NCBI RefSeq assembly: GCF_003590835.1
Contig: NZ_QYUQ01000002.1
Coordinates: 3,224,001 to 3,288,000 of the forward strand
Direction of reading: 5' to 3'
Length of the DNA stretch: 64,000 nt
Source: Noviherbaspirillum sedimenti
Lineage (GTDB): Bacteria > Pseudomonadota > Gammaproteobacteria > Burkholderiales > Burkholderiaceae_D
Part shown: positions 29,761 through 38,664 of the stretch, piece after piece
Layout: every line of letters starts with the position of its first letter
How positions within the stretch are numbered: the stretch's first letter is position 1
Translations under genes and position numbers: made by a program
The notes under the pieces: generated by a model
What the model was told of the DNA's origin: nothing
The model's input: only the letters and a program-made list of their open reading frames with translations
The model's database searches: none

Positions 29761-31112
29761 AAGGAAGGGGATTCCTACGGCGCCACACGATGATTTGCGA
29801 GTCGCTTCGGTGGGTTCCTGCTTCATCGAGCGGCCTGACTGCGCCGACTCTCCACAGGCTAACAAGCGGTATCCCCACTCTAAAACATTGATCGCGCCGA
29901 CCACATCGGCGTGATTTTCGTAACCGCAATCGACGCACAGAAATTTCGCTTGTGTTTGCCGATTGTCTTTTGATACGTGACCGCAGCACGGGCAAGTGCG
30001 GCTGGTGTTGTGTGGCGGTACGGCCAGCAGCATGCCGCCGTTCCACGACACCTTGTAATCCAGTTGTCGCCTGAATTCACCCCATCCCTGATCGAGAATG
30101 GCGCGGTTCAGGCCGGATTTCTGTTTTACCATCTTGCCGTGCTGCTCGCTATTGCCCTTCGATGACCTGGACATGTTCCGTACCTGCAAATCCTCAATGC
30201 ATACGAGCGCGTGGTTTTGGCTGATCGTCGTTGTGGTCTTATGCAGGAAGTCTTTGCGGGCGTTGGCGATGCTGGTGTGAATCTTCTGGACGCGGGCCTT
30301 CGCCTTCTTCCAGTTGTTGCTGAACTTGACCTTGCGGCTCATGCGGCGCTGGTAACGGGCCGGGCGTTGTTGATGTTTCTTGAAGCTGTTGAGCGGCGCG
30401 ATATATGTCTCGTCGCTCATGGTGGCGAACCGGGCAATGCCGACATCGATGCCGATGGCGCTTGTCGCTACCGGCAGCGGCTGTTCAACTTCGCGCTTCG
30501 TTTGAACCGACACAAACCACTTACCGCCCGACTGGCTCACGGTGACGTTGCGCACCTCACCCAGCACGTCCCGGCTGTTGCGATAGCGCAGCCAGCCCAA
30601 CTTGGGAAGAAAGAGGCGGTTGTTGGCCTGGTCTAGCTTGATCTGCTTCGGGTCGGGGTAGCGGAAAGCATCGCCGCTGCCCTTGCGCTTGAAGCGCGGG
30701 AAATCGGCGCGTTTTGCGAAGAAGTTCTTGTATGCCGTCTCCAAGTCCTTCAAGGCATGTTGCAAGGGGTGACAGGGAGCATCCTTGAGCCAAGGCGTGT
30801 CAAGGCTATTGCGCCATCCCGTGAGGTGCTTCGCCATCGCCACATAGCCGATGAACTTGTTACCCTCTTCGTGATTTTCTTTTTGCTGCGCCAGTGCCTT
30901 GTTGTAGACGAACCGGCACGACCCGGCGAAGCGGCGCATATCGCGCTTCTGCTCGCCGTCTGGCATGAGTTCGTATTTGTAGGCTTGCAGGCGCTGCATG
31001 CTGTGATTATATGCAGCATGTCTGGCGTCGGCAAACAAGCTTTGAGGCAAGGATGGCTTCGCCGCCCGCGCTCTTGACCCCGCCCTGACGGGCGAGGATT
31101 GCCGCGCAACTG
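29715..31112 (-). mobile_element. IS200/IS605-group element carrying only TnpB
   Basis: The element reads on the minus strand. The right end is judged from GGGCGGGGAGGATGTCAA, a common end for TnpB elements, finishing near 29715. The left end is placed after a TTGAT string (complement of 31113-31117) near a GCCCTGACGGGC hairpin. No Y1 transposase TnpA is present, so movement would need help in trans. Ends are estimates made by pattern only. Confidence 0.6.
29752..30999 (-). CDS. tnpB: RNA-guided nuclease TnpB
   Basis: The 415-residue protein is a complete TnpB. RuvC-type catalytic residues are seen in SAIGIDVGIARFATM (Asp), LVCIEDLQVRNM (Glu) and ENHADVVGAIN (Asp), with the CPCC...CVDC zinc finger between the last two. 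The start at ATG 30999 (MQRLQAYKYELMPDGEQKR) matches the family; a longer in-frame start at 31050 is less likely. TnpB cuts DNA directed by an omega RNA made from its own 3' end. Confidence 0.92.
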   Translation of the reverse strand: MQRLQAYKYELMPDGEQKRDMRRFAGSCRFVYNKALAQQKENHEEGNKFIGYVAMAKHLTGWRNSLDTPWLKDAPCHPLQHALKDLETAYKNFFAKRADFPRFKRKGSGDAFRYPDPKQIKLDQANNRLFLPKLGWLRYRNSRDVLGEVRNVTVSQSGGKWFVSVQTKREVEQPLPVATSAIGIDVGIARFATMSDETYIAPLNSFKKHQQRPARYQRRMSRKVKFSNNWKKAKARVQKIHTSIANARKDFLHKTTTTISQNHALVCIEDLQVRNMSRSSKGNSEQHGKMVKQKSGLNRAILDQGWGEFRRQLDYKVSWNGGMLLAVPPHNTSRTCPCCGHVSKDNRQTQAKFLCVDCGYENHADVVGAINVLEWGYRLLACGESAQSGRSMKQEPTEATRKSSCGAVGIPFLSA

Positions 31113-31346
31113 ATCAACTTCCCAAAATAAACTGTCCACGACCGACACGCCGGCAAGCTGGATAGAATTACGCAGCGTCGGGAGGCAACGCACGATGCGC
31201 CCGCATCGTCGCCGACATCCGGCAACCATGCCCAGCGTCCAAGGTGTTCCAGCTGAGCACAACCACGCAATTGCTTTTTTAATAACTCTCGTGCGAAGTC
31301 CGGATGCCTGTCCGCAAGATACGAAGCAACTCAAACCAGCCGCACG

Positions 31347-31574
31347 TTACAACTGTGCAGTCGTCCTGATCACCGTCACACGACTGATAAGGAAATCACC
31401 ATCGACGACGGTTCTATGGGGAACGCCAATAACATTAAAACCAGGTCCGCCGTCATCGATCCAGCGCGCCACCAAGGCATCGAATTCCACAGGTTTCAGG
31501 CGGAGCATCTGGGCGGTGATTACAAACTGTGCACCTGCCTTCTGCTTTTTAACAAAGTCATCCATTGAAGCCAT
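31347..31574 (-). CDS. Small hypothetical protein
   Basis: The 75-residue protein (MASMDDFVKKQKAGAQFVI..., ending VIRTTAQL) has a reasonable AAAGGGA ribosome site upstream. It has no signal peptide or membrane helix, and includes the well-structured stretch LRLKPVEFDALVARWIDDGG. It is not recognised. It stands alone between the TnpB element and a broken hydrolase gene. Confidence 0.55.
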   Translation of the reverse strand: MASMDDFVKKQKAGAQFVITAQMLRLKPVEFDALVARWIDDGGPGFNVIGVPHRTVVDGDFLISRVTVIRTTAQL

Positions 31575-31737
31575 ACATTCCCTTTCTTAATATGGGCAGC
31601 AATCATAAGACAGTTTGTTATCGACGACTATCGGAAATGCCACGTGAAACCATCCGCGAATCACGGTCAATGGCCTGATAGGAGTGACAGCCAGGCAGCC
31701 AGCAATGCAAGTGACGACAGCCCAGGCGAAAGCGGCT

Positions 31738-32510
31738 TCATTGAATACCACCTGGTAGAGGCGGAGACAAAGGTCGCCGCAAAGCGCCATACAGCAAACG
31801 CGCAAGTTGGCGGTATCCGGCACCCGTCAGATGAACCCATCTGCCATCGCAAAATCTGCACGCAACGCACCGCTCGAGTCCGCCAGGTTTTGCGTGTCGA
31901 CGAATACGCACCCTGCCCTGTCCGCACACAGGCGCGCCAGCAAGTGGTTTGTCGCCCGGGTGGCGCCCTCTGCCGCATCAGCATGCCGCATGGGAGGGAT
32001 GCCGACGATTGCCACTCGCGACATTGCCGGTATCCTGCCAAGCACGCTGCCCATCGAAATGGCAATTGCTTGCGGCGATTTGCCATATCTGAGATCGTTG
32101 CGTCCGCTGAGCAAGACAACCTGCCTGACCCGGTCCAGCGACTTGTACTGCGTAACACGCTCGGCCAGATGTTCCGCCGTTTCCCCGCCGATTGCGTAGT
32201 TGACCACAGCACCTTCCAGCAGTGAAGTCGGCAAGCTGTGCAAATGGCTGTCACCAAAGAGCAGTGTGCTTTGATCGCCAATCAGCGAGTCGCCCCGTAA
32301 ATGGATGGCCCGTAATGTCGTTTCCAGTCGTGCCTGTAATGCAGACGGCGTTCCCAGTCGCCAGTTGAGAGAATCCGATATTGCAAGATAAAGCTGCGGA
32401 CAAGACACAAGCACAAGGGTCCAAAGCATTATCACGGCAACTACCAGGCAAACCAAATAGTGCCTGCCCTTGGTGCCGGTTGCGCTAAACATGCCTGATC
32501 GGATTCTCAA
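31738..32510 (-). pseudogene. SGNH/GDSL-type hydrolase, frameshifted at the catalytic Asp-His block
   Basis: The N-terminal frame (31827-32510) has a membrane anchor (LVCLVVAVIMLWTLVLV), block I LLFGDSHLHSL and block III LSGRNDLRYG of SGNH hydrolases. It stops after FAMADGFI. In the next frame the sequence continues as HLTGAGYRQLARLLYGAL, exactly the expected block V DxxH continuation. One missing base near 31835-31838 explains the break. The gene is therefore probably inactive, or the base is a sequencing error. Confidence 0.75.
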
Positions 32511-32932
32511 TCTGGGTTCCCCTGTCGTTGCCTTTCAAACCCGGCGGCATTGGCCGCTTGCAGCAGTCTGCCGCTGATTCGCCAATGCGTCTGTCTTCTT
32601 CCTGATTGGAGCGCTTCGGGTTTCTATAACCCGAGCCGTTCCATCCATTTATCCAAACCTTTGTTCGGAGTATCAACTATTTCCCGAACATCAACTATCT
32701 CGAGAGAATATACCCAAAAGCCCAACCCCAATTCAATAAGCAACTCACGGGATTGCGCATCAACGCAGCCCCCTGGATGCGACGGCAAGTTTATCCATGT
32801 CAGGCAAACCGCCATAACAAGCATCAATGGCATCTGCGGCATCTGCGAATATTTCAGCGCAAGCCGACCGGCATTACCTGTATCATGCCAACATTACAAA
32901 CCCTGTAGTAACTATAAGGTACGGAGCATATT
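32511..32932. other. Intergenic region upstream of merR-type gene
   Basis: This 420-base stretch holds a MerR-type operator near its right end. A 72-codon minus-strand frame at 32624-32842 has no ribosome binding site and is not called. No other structure was found. Confidence 0.5.
32900..32920. promoter_or_regulatory. MerR-family operator dyad (Cd/Pb type)
   Basis: ACCCTGTAGTAACTATAAGGT is a near-palindrome close to the dyads bound by CadR/PbrR regulators (ACCCTATAGT..CTA..GGGT pattern). A possible -35 TTACAA lies at 32894-32899, which would give the long spacer typical of MerR promoters. It lies directly before the merR-type gene, which suggests autoregulation. Confidence 0.6.
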
Positions 32933-32971
32933 TTGCAGTGGCCCTGGAAAAATCCCAATGAAGCTGATGTG

Positions 32972-33343
32972 ATGATCATCAGCGGACTGGCAAGAAGAAG
33001 CGGATGCCAAGTGGAAACCATCCGTTACTACGAGCGGCAGGGCCTGCTTCCCGCGCCTGACCGCTCATCCGGAAATTACCGCCTGTATCGCCAAATACAT
33101 GTTGAACGCCTGCTGTTCATTCGCCATTGTCGTTCGCTCGACATGACCCTCGATGAAATCCGCCGCCTGCTCGATCTGCGCGACCGCCCGCAGGCAAGCG
33201 GTAGCGAAGCGAATGCCTTGCTAGAAAAGCGCATCGGGCAAGTAGCGCAACGTATCGAAGAATTGCAAGCGCTACAGAGGCAACTGCTTGACCTGCACGG
33301 CCAGTGCCACAGGGCACAGGCACTAGTGGACTGTAACATTTAA
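32972..33343 (+). CDS. MerR-family metal-responsive regulator, 3' end supplied by IS
   Basis: The 123-residue regulator resembles Cd/Pb-responsive MerR proteins, with the DNA-binding part SGCQVETIRYYERQGLLP and FIRHCRSLDMTLDEIRRLL. The Cys usually found after RP in the effector region is replaced by ASGS (about residues 75-78). The C-terminus QCHRAQALVDCNI ends inside the IS630 element: the last residues, including Cys121, are encoded by the IS terminal repeat. An upstream TTG (32933) is possible but ATG 32972 aligns with the family. Confidence 0.75.
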   Translation: MIISGLARRSGCQVETIRYYERQGLLPAPDRSSGNYRLYRQIHVERLLFIRHCRSLDMTLDEIRRLLDLRDRPQASGSEANALLEKRIGQVAQRIEELQALQRQLLDLHGQCHRAQALVDCNI

Positions 33344-34429
33344 AAACGAAGTATACTCATGCTCATGGAGGGCATGATGATACTCACCAAAAGCGAACGC
33401 ATGGGGCTCCAACAACAGGTCAGTGCGAGGAATGGACGGGCAGATACTGCACGTCGCGCCCGGCTGATTTTGCTGCTGGCCGATGGCCATACCTGGGCCG
33501 ATATCCGCGCCAAGCTCGATTGCAGCGACAGCTTCATTGATCTCTGGAGCAAGCGTTTTTTCGCAGACCGGCTTGCCGGCCTGTTTTCGCGCCATGCCGG
33601 GCGGGAACGCTACAAGGTCACCGACCGCATCGAGGCACGCGTCCTGGCCCGAACCACGAAACACAAACCGGCCGATGGTTCGACGCACTGGTCGACACGC
33701 AAGCTGGCTGCCGAACTGGGCGGCGGGATTTCGCACATGGCGGTCGCGCGCATTTGGGCCAAGCATGGCATCAAGCCGCATCGCCTCGAAGGCTATCTCG
33801 CCTCCAACGATCCCGACTTTGAAACCAAGGCCGCCGATGTGATTGGCCTCTACATGAATCCGCCCCAGCACGCGGCCGTGTTTTGCGTGGACGAAAAAAC
33901 TGCGATCCAGGCGCTGGATCGGAAAGACCCAGTGCTGCCGCTGTCGCCCGGACGCGCCGAACGCCATGGATTCGAATACTACCGGCACGGCACGCTGTCG
34001 TTGTATGCCGCCTTCAACACCAGGACTGGCGAGGTGCTGGGCAAGACCGCTGCGCGACACACCTCGGCAGAGTTCGTGGCCTTCCTCACAGACATCGTCG
34101 CAAATCAACCCAAGGGCAAAGAAATCCACGTCATCGCCGACAATCTCTCCGCGCACAAAACCAAGCTCGTCGCGGCATTTCTGGAGGCGCATCCCACGGT
34201 GCATATGCATTTCACTCCTACGTATTCATCCTGGTTGAATCAGGTCGAACTGTGGTTTGCAAAAATCGAACGCGACGTCATTGCGCGGGGCGTTTTCACA
34301 TCGCTGACTGATCTCAAGAGAAAACTCATGCGTTACATCCGTCACTACAACACCCAGCCAAAGCCAGTGAAGTGGAAGTACTTCGATCCAAGCAAGCGAA
34401 TCACTCCCGAATCAATTGTTACAGTCCAC
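33326..34429 (+). mobile_element. IS630-family insertion sequence
   Basis: A 1104-bp element is bounded by the perfect inverted repeats GTGGACTGTAACA (33326-33338) and TGTTACAGTCCAC (34417-34429). It is flanked by TA dinucleotides at 33324-33325 and 34430-34431, as expected for IS630 target duplication. It interrupts the 3' end of the merR-type gene. The transposase stop codon TAG is formed by the right-hand TA plus host DNA. Confidence 0.9.
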
Positions 34430-34432
34430 TAG
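33359..34432 (+). CDS. IS630-family transposase
   Basis: The 357-residue transposase has an N-terminal helix-turn-helix region (ARRARLILLLADGHTWADI) and the DDE catalytic core. The core is seen in VFCVDEKTAIQALDR, HVIADNLSAHKTK and TPTYSSWLNQVELWFAKIE. It appears intact. The first ATG is used here; ATG 33377, just after GGAGGG, may be the real start. Confidence 0.93.
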   Translation: MLMEGMMILTKSERMGLQQQVSARNGRADTARRARLILLLADGHTWADIRAKLDCSDSFIDLWSKRFFADRLAGLFSRHAGRERYKVTDRIEARVLARTTKHKPADGSTHWSTRKLAAELGGGISHMAVARIWAKHGIKPHRLEGYLASNDPDFETKAADVIGLYMNPPQHAAVFCVDEKTAIQALDRKDPVLPLSPGRAERHGFEYYRHGTLSLYAAFNTRTGEVLGKTAARHTSAEFVAFLTDIVANQPKGKEIHVIADNLSAHKTKLVAAFLEAHPTVHMHFTPTYSSWLNQVELWFAKIERDVIARGVFTSLTDLKRKLMRYIRHYNTQPKPVKWKYFDPSKRITPESIVTVH

Positions 34433-34583
34433 TCGACAGCCGCAGCCCGCAATGCCTCGCCGATGGTGTTGAAGTGGATGCTAATGTTGCGCCCAGGCTA
34501 TAGAACGGTCAGGTCCGCTGTCGCCGCTGTCGCTATTGAAAAACCGGGAAACGCAAGCTGGAAAAGTCCGCGCACAAAAGACT

Positions 34584-34621
34584 GCGGGCGGTAAGCCGTC
34601 TTGCAACAGCTTACCGCCCGC
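34584..34621. terminator. Strong hairpin after the livM gene
   Basis: Perfect 13-base arms GCGGGCGGTAAGC and GCTTACCGCCCGC enclose a 12-base loop. It lies about 37 bases beyond the livM stop on the minus strand. No clean U-run follows, so it may act as a terminator or an mRNA-stabilising structure. Confidence 0.55.
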
Positions 34622-34657
34622 GGATTGTTACGACGACTAGCGCCGTCAGACTGATGC

Positions 34658-35698
34658 TTAAGCGCGCTTGCGGCTGAAGAACGCCATGAACTCGCCAACG
34701 ATACCGCGTCGGAAGGCCAGCACGCAAACGATGAAGATGACACCGATCACGATATTGACCGATTCGCCCAGCGAGCGGAACCATTCGATCGTCGTGACAT
34801 TCGCCAGGAAAGTGCCGATATCGCCGAGCTTCGACTCCAGGATGACGATGACGAAGGCGCCGATGATCGGGCCGGCGATGGTGCCCAGGCCGCCAACCAA
34901 GGTCATCAGCACGATCAAGCCCGACAAGCTCCAGTGCACGTCGGAAAGGGTCGCAAAGCCCAGCATCAGGGTTTTGGTCGAACCGGCCAGGCCAGCCAAC
35001 GCAGCCGACAGGACAAAGGCCAGCAGCTTGTACTTGTCGACGTCGTAACCCAGCGAAATGGCGCGTGGCTCGTTTTCCTTTACAGCCTTCAACACCTGGC
35101 CGTACGGCGAATGCACGGCACGGATGATCACGGCGATACCGAAGACGAAGATCGCCAGCACGACGAAATACAGGGTCAGGTCGCTGCTAATATCCAGCAC
35201 GCCGAACAGCTTGCCGCGCGGCACGCCTTGCAAGCCGTCTTCACCGCCGGTGAAGGGGAATTGCAGACACAGGAAGTAGATAAACTGCGCGATCGCCATG
35301 GTGATCATGGTGAAGTAAATCCCCTGGCGACGGATCGCCACGACACCCATGATCCAGCCAATCGCCGCGCCTGCCAGCGTACCCAGCAGCAGGCCAACTT
35401 CAGGCGGCACACCCCACATTTTCAGCGCATGGCCAGCGACATAGCCGGCGGTGCCGAAGAAGGCGGCGTGACCGAACGACAGCAGGCCCGCATAACCGAA
35501 CACCAGATTGAAGGCGCTGGCAAACAATGCGAAGCACAGCATCTTCATCAGAAACACTGGATAGAAGAAGAATGGCGCTGCCAATGCTGCTACCAGAAAT
35601 AAGCCGTAACCGATTTTTTTGTTCATAAACCCCACCGTTTGCCGCTGAGGGCGGCCAGTAACACCTGATTGATCCTTGTCGACTACAACCGTGCTCAT
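34658..35698 (-). CDS. livM: Branched-chain amino acid-type ABC permease LivM
   Basis: The 346-residue inner-membrane permease has many hydrophobic helices and the LivM segment YAGLLSFGHAAFFGTAGYV. The coupling region ENEPRAISLGYDVDKYKLLAF is also present. It starts one base after the livH stop. It is the last gene of the livG-livF-SBP-livH-livM operon. Confidence 0.94.
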   Translation of the reverse strand: MSTVVVDKDQSGVTGRPQRQTVGFMNKKIGYGLFLVAALAAPFFFYPVFLMKMLCFALFASAFNLVFGYAGLLSFGHAAFFGTAGYVAGHALKMWGVPPEVGLLLGTLAGAAIGWIMGVVAIRRQGIYFTMITMAIAQFIYFLCLQFPFTGGEDGLQGVPRGKLFGVLDISSDLTLYFVVLAIFVFGIAVIIRAVHSPYGQVLKAVKENEPRAISLGYDVDKYKLLAFVLSAALAGLAGSTKTLMLGFATLSDVHWSLSGLIVLMTLVGGLGTIAGPIIGAFVIVILESKLGDIGTFLANVTTIEWFRSLGESVNIVIGVIFIVCVLAFRRGIVGEFMAFFSRKRA

Positions 35699-35699
35699 G

Positions 35700-36584
35700 T
35701 TATTTCACCTTACCGAACAGGCCGGCCGGACGCACCAGCAGCACGATGATCATGATGATGAACACCACGGTCGACGACAATTCAGGATAAAACACGCGCG
35801 TCAGCCCTTCGACCACGCCCAGCAAGAGGCCAGTGATGATCGAGCCGAGAATCGAGCCCATGCCGCCGATCACCACCACCGCGAACACGACGATGATCAG
35901 GTTCGACCCCATCAGCGGCGAGATCTGGATGACCGGCGCCGACAGCACACCGGCAAACGCCGCCAGCGCCACGCCGAAGCCGAAGGTCAGGGTCACCATC
36001 AGCGGCACGTTGATGCCGAAGGCTTCCACCAGTTTCGGGTTTTCGGTACCGGCGCGCAGGTAGGCGCCGAGCTTGGTTTTTTCGATCACGAACCAGGTCG
36101 CCAGGCAAACCGTCACCGAGGCAAACACCACCCATGCCCGATAGTTCGGCAGGATCATGAAGCCGAGATCGGTGGCACCGGACAAGGCTTCCGGCACCGA
36201 GTAAGGCTGGCCGGAGACGCCGTAGATCGAGCGGAACACGCCTTCGACGATCAGCGTCACGCCGAAGGTCAGCAACAGGCCGTAGATGTGATCGACCTTG
36301 TACAGCCAGCGCAGCAAAAGCTTCTCGATAATGATGCCGAAGATCGCGACGATGATCGGCGCGGCGATCAGCATCACCCAGTAATTGATGTTGAAGTACG
36401 CCATGCCCATCCAGGCCAGGAAGGCCCCAAGCATGTATAGCGCACCGTGAGAAAAGTTAATGACATTGAGCAAGCCAAAAATCACGGCAAGGCCCAACGA
36501 TAACATTGCATAAAATGACCCGTTAACCAGACCCAGCAAGAGCTGGCTCAACATGGCTTGCAGGGGAACGCCGAATATTTCCAT
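35700..36584 (-). CDS. livH: Branched-chain amino acid-type ABC permease LivH
   Basis: The 294-residue permease has the LivH pattern LLGLVNGSFYAMLSLGLAVIF near the N-terminus and the coupling helix region AGTENPKLVEAFGINVPL. It pairs with LivM to form the membrane channel. Confidence 0.95.
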   Translation of the reverse strand: MEIFGVPLQAMLSQLLLGLVNGSFYAMLSLGLAVIFGLLNVINFSHGALYMLGAFLAWMGMAYFNINYWVMLIAAPIIVAIFGIIIEKLLLRWLYKVDHIYGLLLTFGVTLIVEGVFRSIYGVSGQPYSVPEALSGATDLGFMILPNYRAWVVFASVTVCLATWFVIEKTKLGAYLRAGTENPKLVEAFGINVPLMVTLTFGFGVALAAFAGVLSAPVIQISPLMGSNLIIVVFAVVVIGGMGSILGSIITGLLLGVVEGLTRVFYPELSSTVVFIIMIIVLLVRPAGLFGKVK

Positions 36585-36635
36585 GGCAGATCACAAAGAA
36601 AAAATTCACCCTAAAAGGGCGATAAAACTTGAAAA

Positions 36636-36661
36636 GCGGTGCGCCACAAGGGGCGCACCGC
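36636..36661. repeat. Intercistronic hairpin between substrate-binding protein gene and livH
   Basis: Perfect 10-base arms GCGGTGCGCC and GGCGCACCGC enclose a six-base loop. It follows the binding-protein gene in the direction of transcription. Such hairpins often protect the binding-protein mRNA so that it is made in excess over the permeases. Confidence 0.55.
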
Positions 36662-36686
36662 AGGCTTGAACAGTCTTACTTGCTGC

Positions 36687-37898
36687 TTACTTCCAGAGGG
36701 CGCACTTGGACTCGGCCTTGCTCATGTAGGCCTGGTCACCCGGGATGGTCTGCACCACCTTGTAGTAATCCCATGGATACTTCGACTCGGCCGGCGTCTT
36801 CACCTGCATCAGGTACATGTCATGCACCATGCGGCCATCCGGACGGATCACGCCATTCTTGGCAAACATGTCGTTGACCTTGGTCGCCTTCATCTGCGCC
36901 ATCACCTTGTCGCCATCGTCGCTGCCCACGGCTTTCACCGCGTTCAGGTAGTGCATGGTCGCCGAGTAGTCGGCCGCATGCAGCATGGTCGGCTCTTTCT
37001 TGGTCTTGGCGAAGAACTTCTTCGACCAGGCGCGGGTGTCGTTGTTCAGGTCCCAGTACCAGCCGTCGGTCAGGTACATGCCCTGCGTCAGGTTCAGGCC
37101 CAGCGAGTGGATGTCGGTGATGAACACCAGCAGACCGGCCAGCTTCATGCTCTTGGTGATGCCGAACTCGTTGGCTGCCTTGATGGCGTTGATGGTGTCG
37201 CCGCCGGCATTGGCCATGCCCAGGATCTGCGCCTTGGACGCTTGCGCCTGCAGCAGGAACGACGAGAAGTCGGAGGCGTTCAGCGGATGCTTGACCTGGC
37301 CCTTGACCACGCCGCCCTGCGCCTTGACGACGTCCGCGGTGTCTTTTTCCAGCGATGCGCCGAAAGCATAGTCGGCGGTCAGGAAGAACCAGTCCTTGCC
37401 ACCCTGCTTGACGATGGCGCCGCCGGTGCCGCGCGCCAGCGCCACGGTGTCATAGGCGTAGTGCACGGTGTAGCCGGTGCAATCCTCGTTGGTCAGGCGG
37501 GAAGAACCTGCGCCGATCGAGATGAAAGGCTTTTTCTTTTCCGCGGCCAGCTTGGCCAGCGCCAGGTTCACGCCGGAGTTGGTGCCGCCCAGGATCATGT
37601 CGACGCCTTCGCGGTCGATCCATTCGCGGCCCTTGGAAGCGGCGATGTCGGCCTTGTTCAGGTGGTCGGCAGAGACGAATTCGATTTTCTTGCCATTGAT
37701 GGTGCCGCCGAAATCGGCAATCGCCATGCGCACGGCTTCAGCGCCGTTGGGGCCGTCGACGTCGGCATACACGCCGGACATGTCGGTGATCAGGCCGATC
37801 TTGACGGTATCGCCGGAAACCTGCGCCGAGGCGGGAGCAGCGAAAGCCATCAGGGCGGCTGCGGTAGCCAGCGCCATTGCATTCAGTTTCAACGTCAT
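36687..37898 (-). CDS. Liv-type periplasmic substrate-binding protein
   Basis: The 403-residue protein has a signal peptide ending AAPASAQ and the Leu/Ile/Val-binding fold (VKIGLITDMSGVYADVDGPNG, SIGAGSSRLTNED). The substrate is not predicted; this family also binds amides and aromatic acids. It lies between livF and livH. Confidence 0.93.
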   Translation of the reverse strand: MTLKLNAMALATAAALMAFAAPASAQVSGDTVKIGLITDMSGVYADVDGPNGAEAVRMAIADFGGTINGKKIEFVSADHLNKADIAASKGREWIDREGVDMILGGTNSGVNLALAKLAAEKKKPFISIGAGSSRLTNEDCTGYTVHYAYDTVALARGTGGAIVKQGGKDWFFLTADYAFGASLEKDTADVVKAQGGVVKGQVKHPLNASDFSSFLLQAQASKAQILGMANAGGDTINAIKAANEFGITKSMKLAGLLVFITDIHSLGLNLTQGMYLTDGWYWDLNNDTRAWSKKFFAKTKKEPTMLHAADYSATMHYLNAVKAVGSDDGDKVMAQMKATKVNDMFAKNGVIRPDGRMVHDMYLMQVKTPAESKYPWDYYKVVQTIPGDQAYMSKAESKCALWK

Positions 37899-37951
37899 TC
37901 TTTATTTCTCCTTTGGTTCTGCGGTGTTATTTATATAAAGAACTTACGAAC

Positions 37952-38662
37952 TTACACGCCCAGAAGTGTATTCAATACAGGCATCTTGGCTTCCAACTCG
38001 GATGAAGAGAAGGTCTCGACGATCTGACCATGCTCCATTACGTAAAACCGGTCCGCCAGCGGCGCAGCGAAGCGGAAATTCTGTTCCACCATGATGATGG
38101 TGTACCCCTTGGATTTCAGGGTCGTGATCATGCGTGCCAGCGCCTGCACGATGACCGGCGCCAGACCTTCGGAAATCTCGTCGAGCAGCAGGATCCTGGC
38201 GCCGGTGCGCAGGATGCGGCCGACCGCCAGCATCTGTTGTTCACCGCCAGACAGGCGGGTACCCTGGCTGTTTTTGCGTTCCTTCAGGTTGGGGAACATG
38301 TCGTAGATTTCTTCTACCGACATGCCCTTTTCCGTCTTCGAGACCATCGGCGGCAACAGCAGGTTTTCTTCCGTCGACAGCGAAGAAAAAATGCCGCGCT
38401 CTTCCGGGCAATAGCCCAGGCCCAGATGGGCAATCTTGTGGGTCGGCAGGTGGATCGCCTCGACGCCACCGATCTTGATCGAGCCCTTGCGAGCACCGAC
38501 CAGGCCCATGATGGAGCGCATGGTGGTGGTGCGACCGGCGCCGTTGCGGCCGAGGATGGTGACGACTTCGCCGTAGTTCACCGAGAGATTGACGTCATGC
38601 AGGATGTGCGATTCGCCATACCAGGCATGCAGGTTGCTGATTTCCAGCGCTTTCTCAGCCAT
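37952..38662 (-). CDS. livF: Liv-type ABC ATPase LivF with Arg in Walker A
   Basis: The 236-residue ATPase shows the signature RLSGGEQQMLAVGR and Walker B ILLLDEISEGL. The Walker A reads GRNGAGRTT, with Arg in place of the usual catalytic Lys; the codon is CGC. The start at ATG 38662 (MAEKALEISNLHAWYG) fits the family. It begins two bases after the livG stop. Confidence 0.94.
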   Translation of the reverse strand: MAEKALEISNLHAWYGESHILHDVNLSVNYGEVVTILGRNGAGRTTTMRSIMGLVGARKGSIKIGGVEAIHLPTHKIAHLGLGYCPEERGIFSSLSTEENLLLPPMVSKTEKGMSVEEIYDMFPNLKERKNSQGTRLSGGEQQMLAVGRILRTGARILLLDEISEGLAPVIVQALARMITTLKSKGYTIIMVEQNFRFAAPLADRFYVMEHGQIVETFSSSELEAKMPVLNTLLGV

Positions 38663-38664
38663 GA

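Noticed and set aside
31637..31652. Third parS-like site (CACGTGAAAC half)
   Set aside because: Only one half matches the consensus; about 11 of 16 positions agree, which is weak.
32624..32842. 72-codon minus-strand frame upstream of the merR-type gene
   Set aside because: It has no ribosome binding site or recognisable domain, although a hydrophobic start makes it worth a glance.
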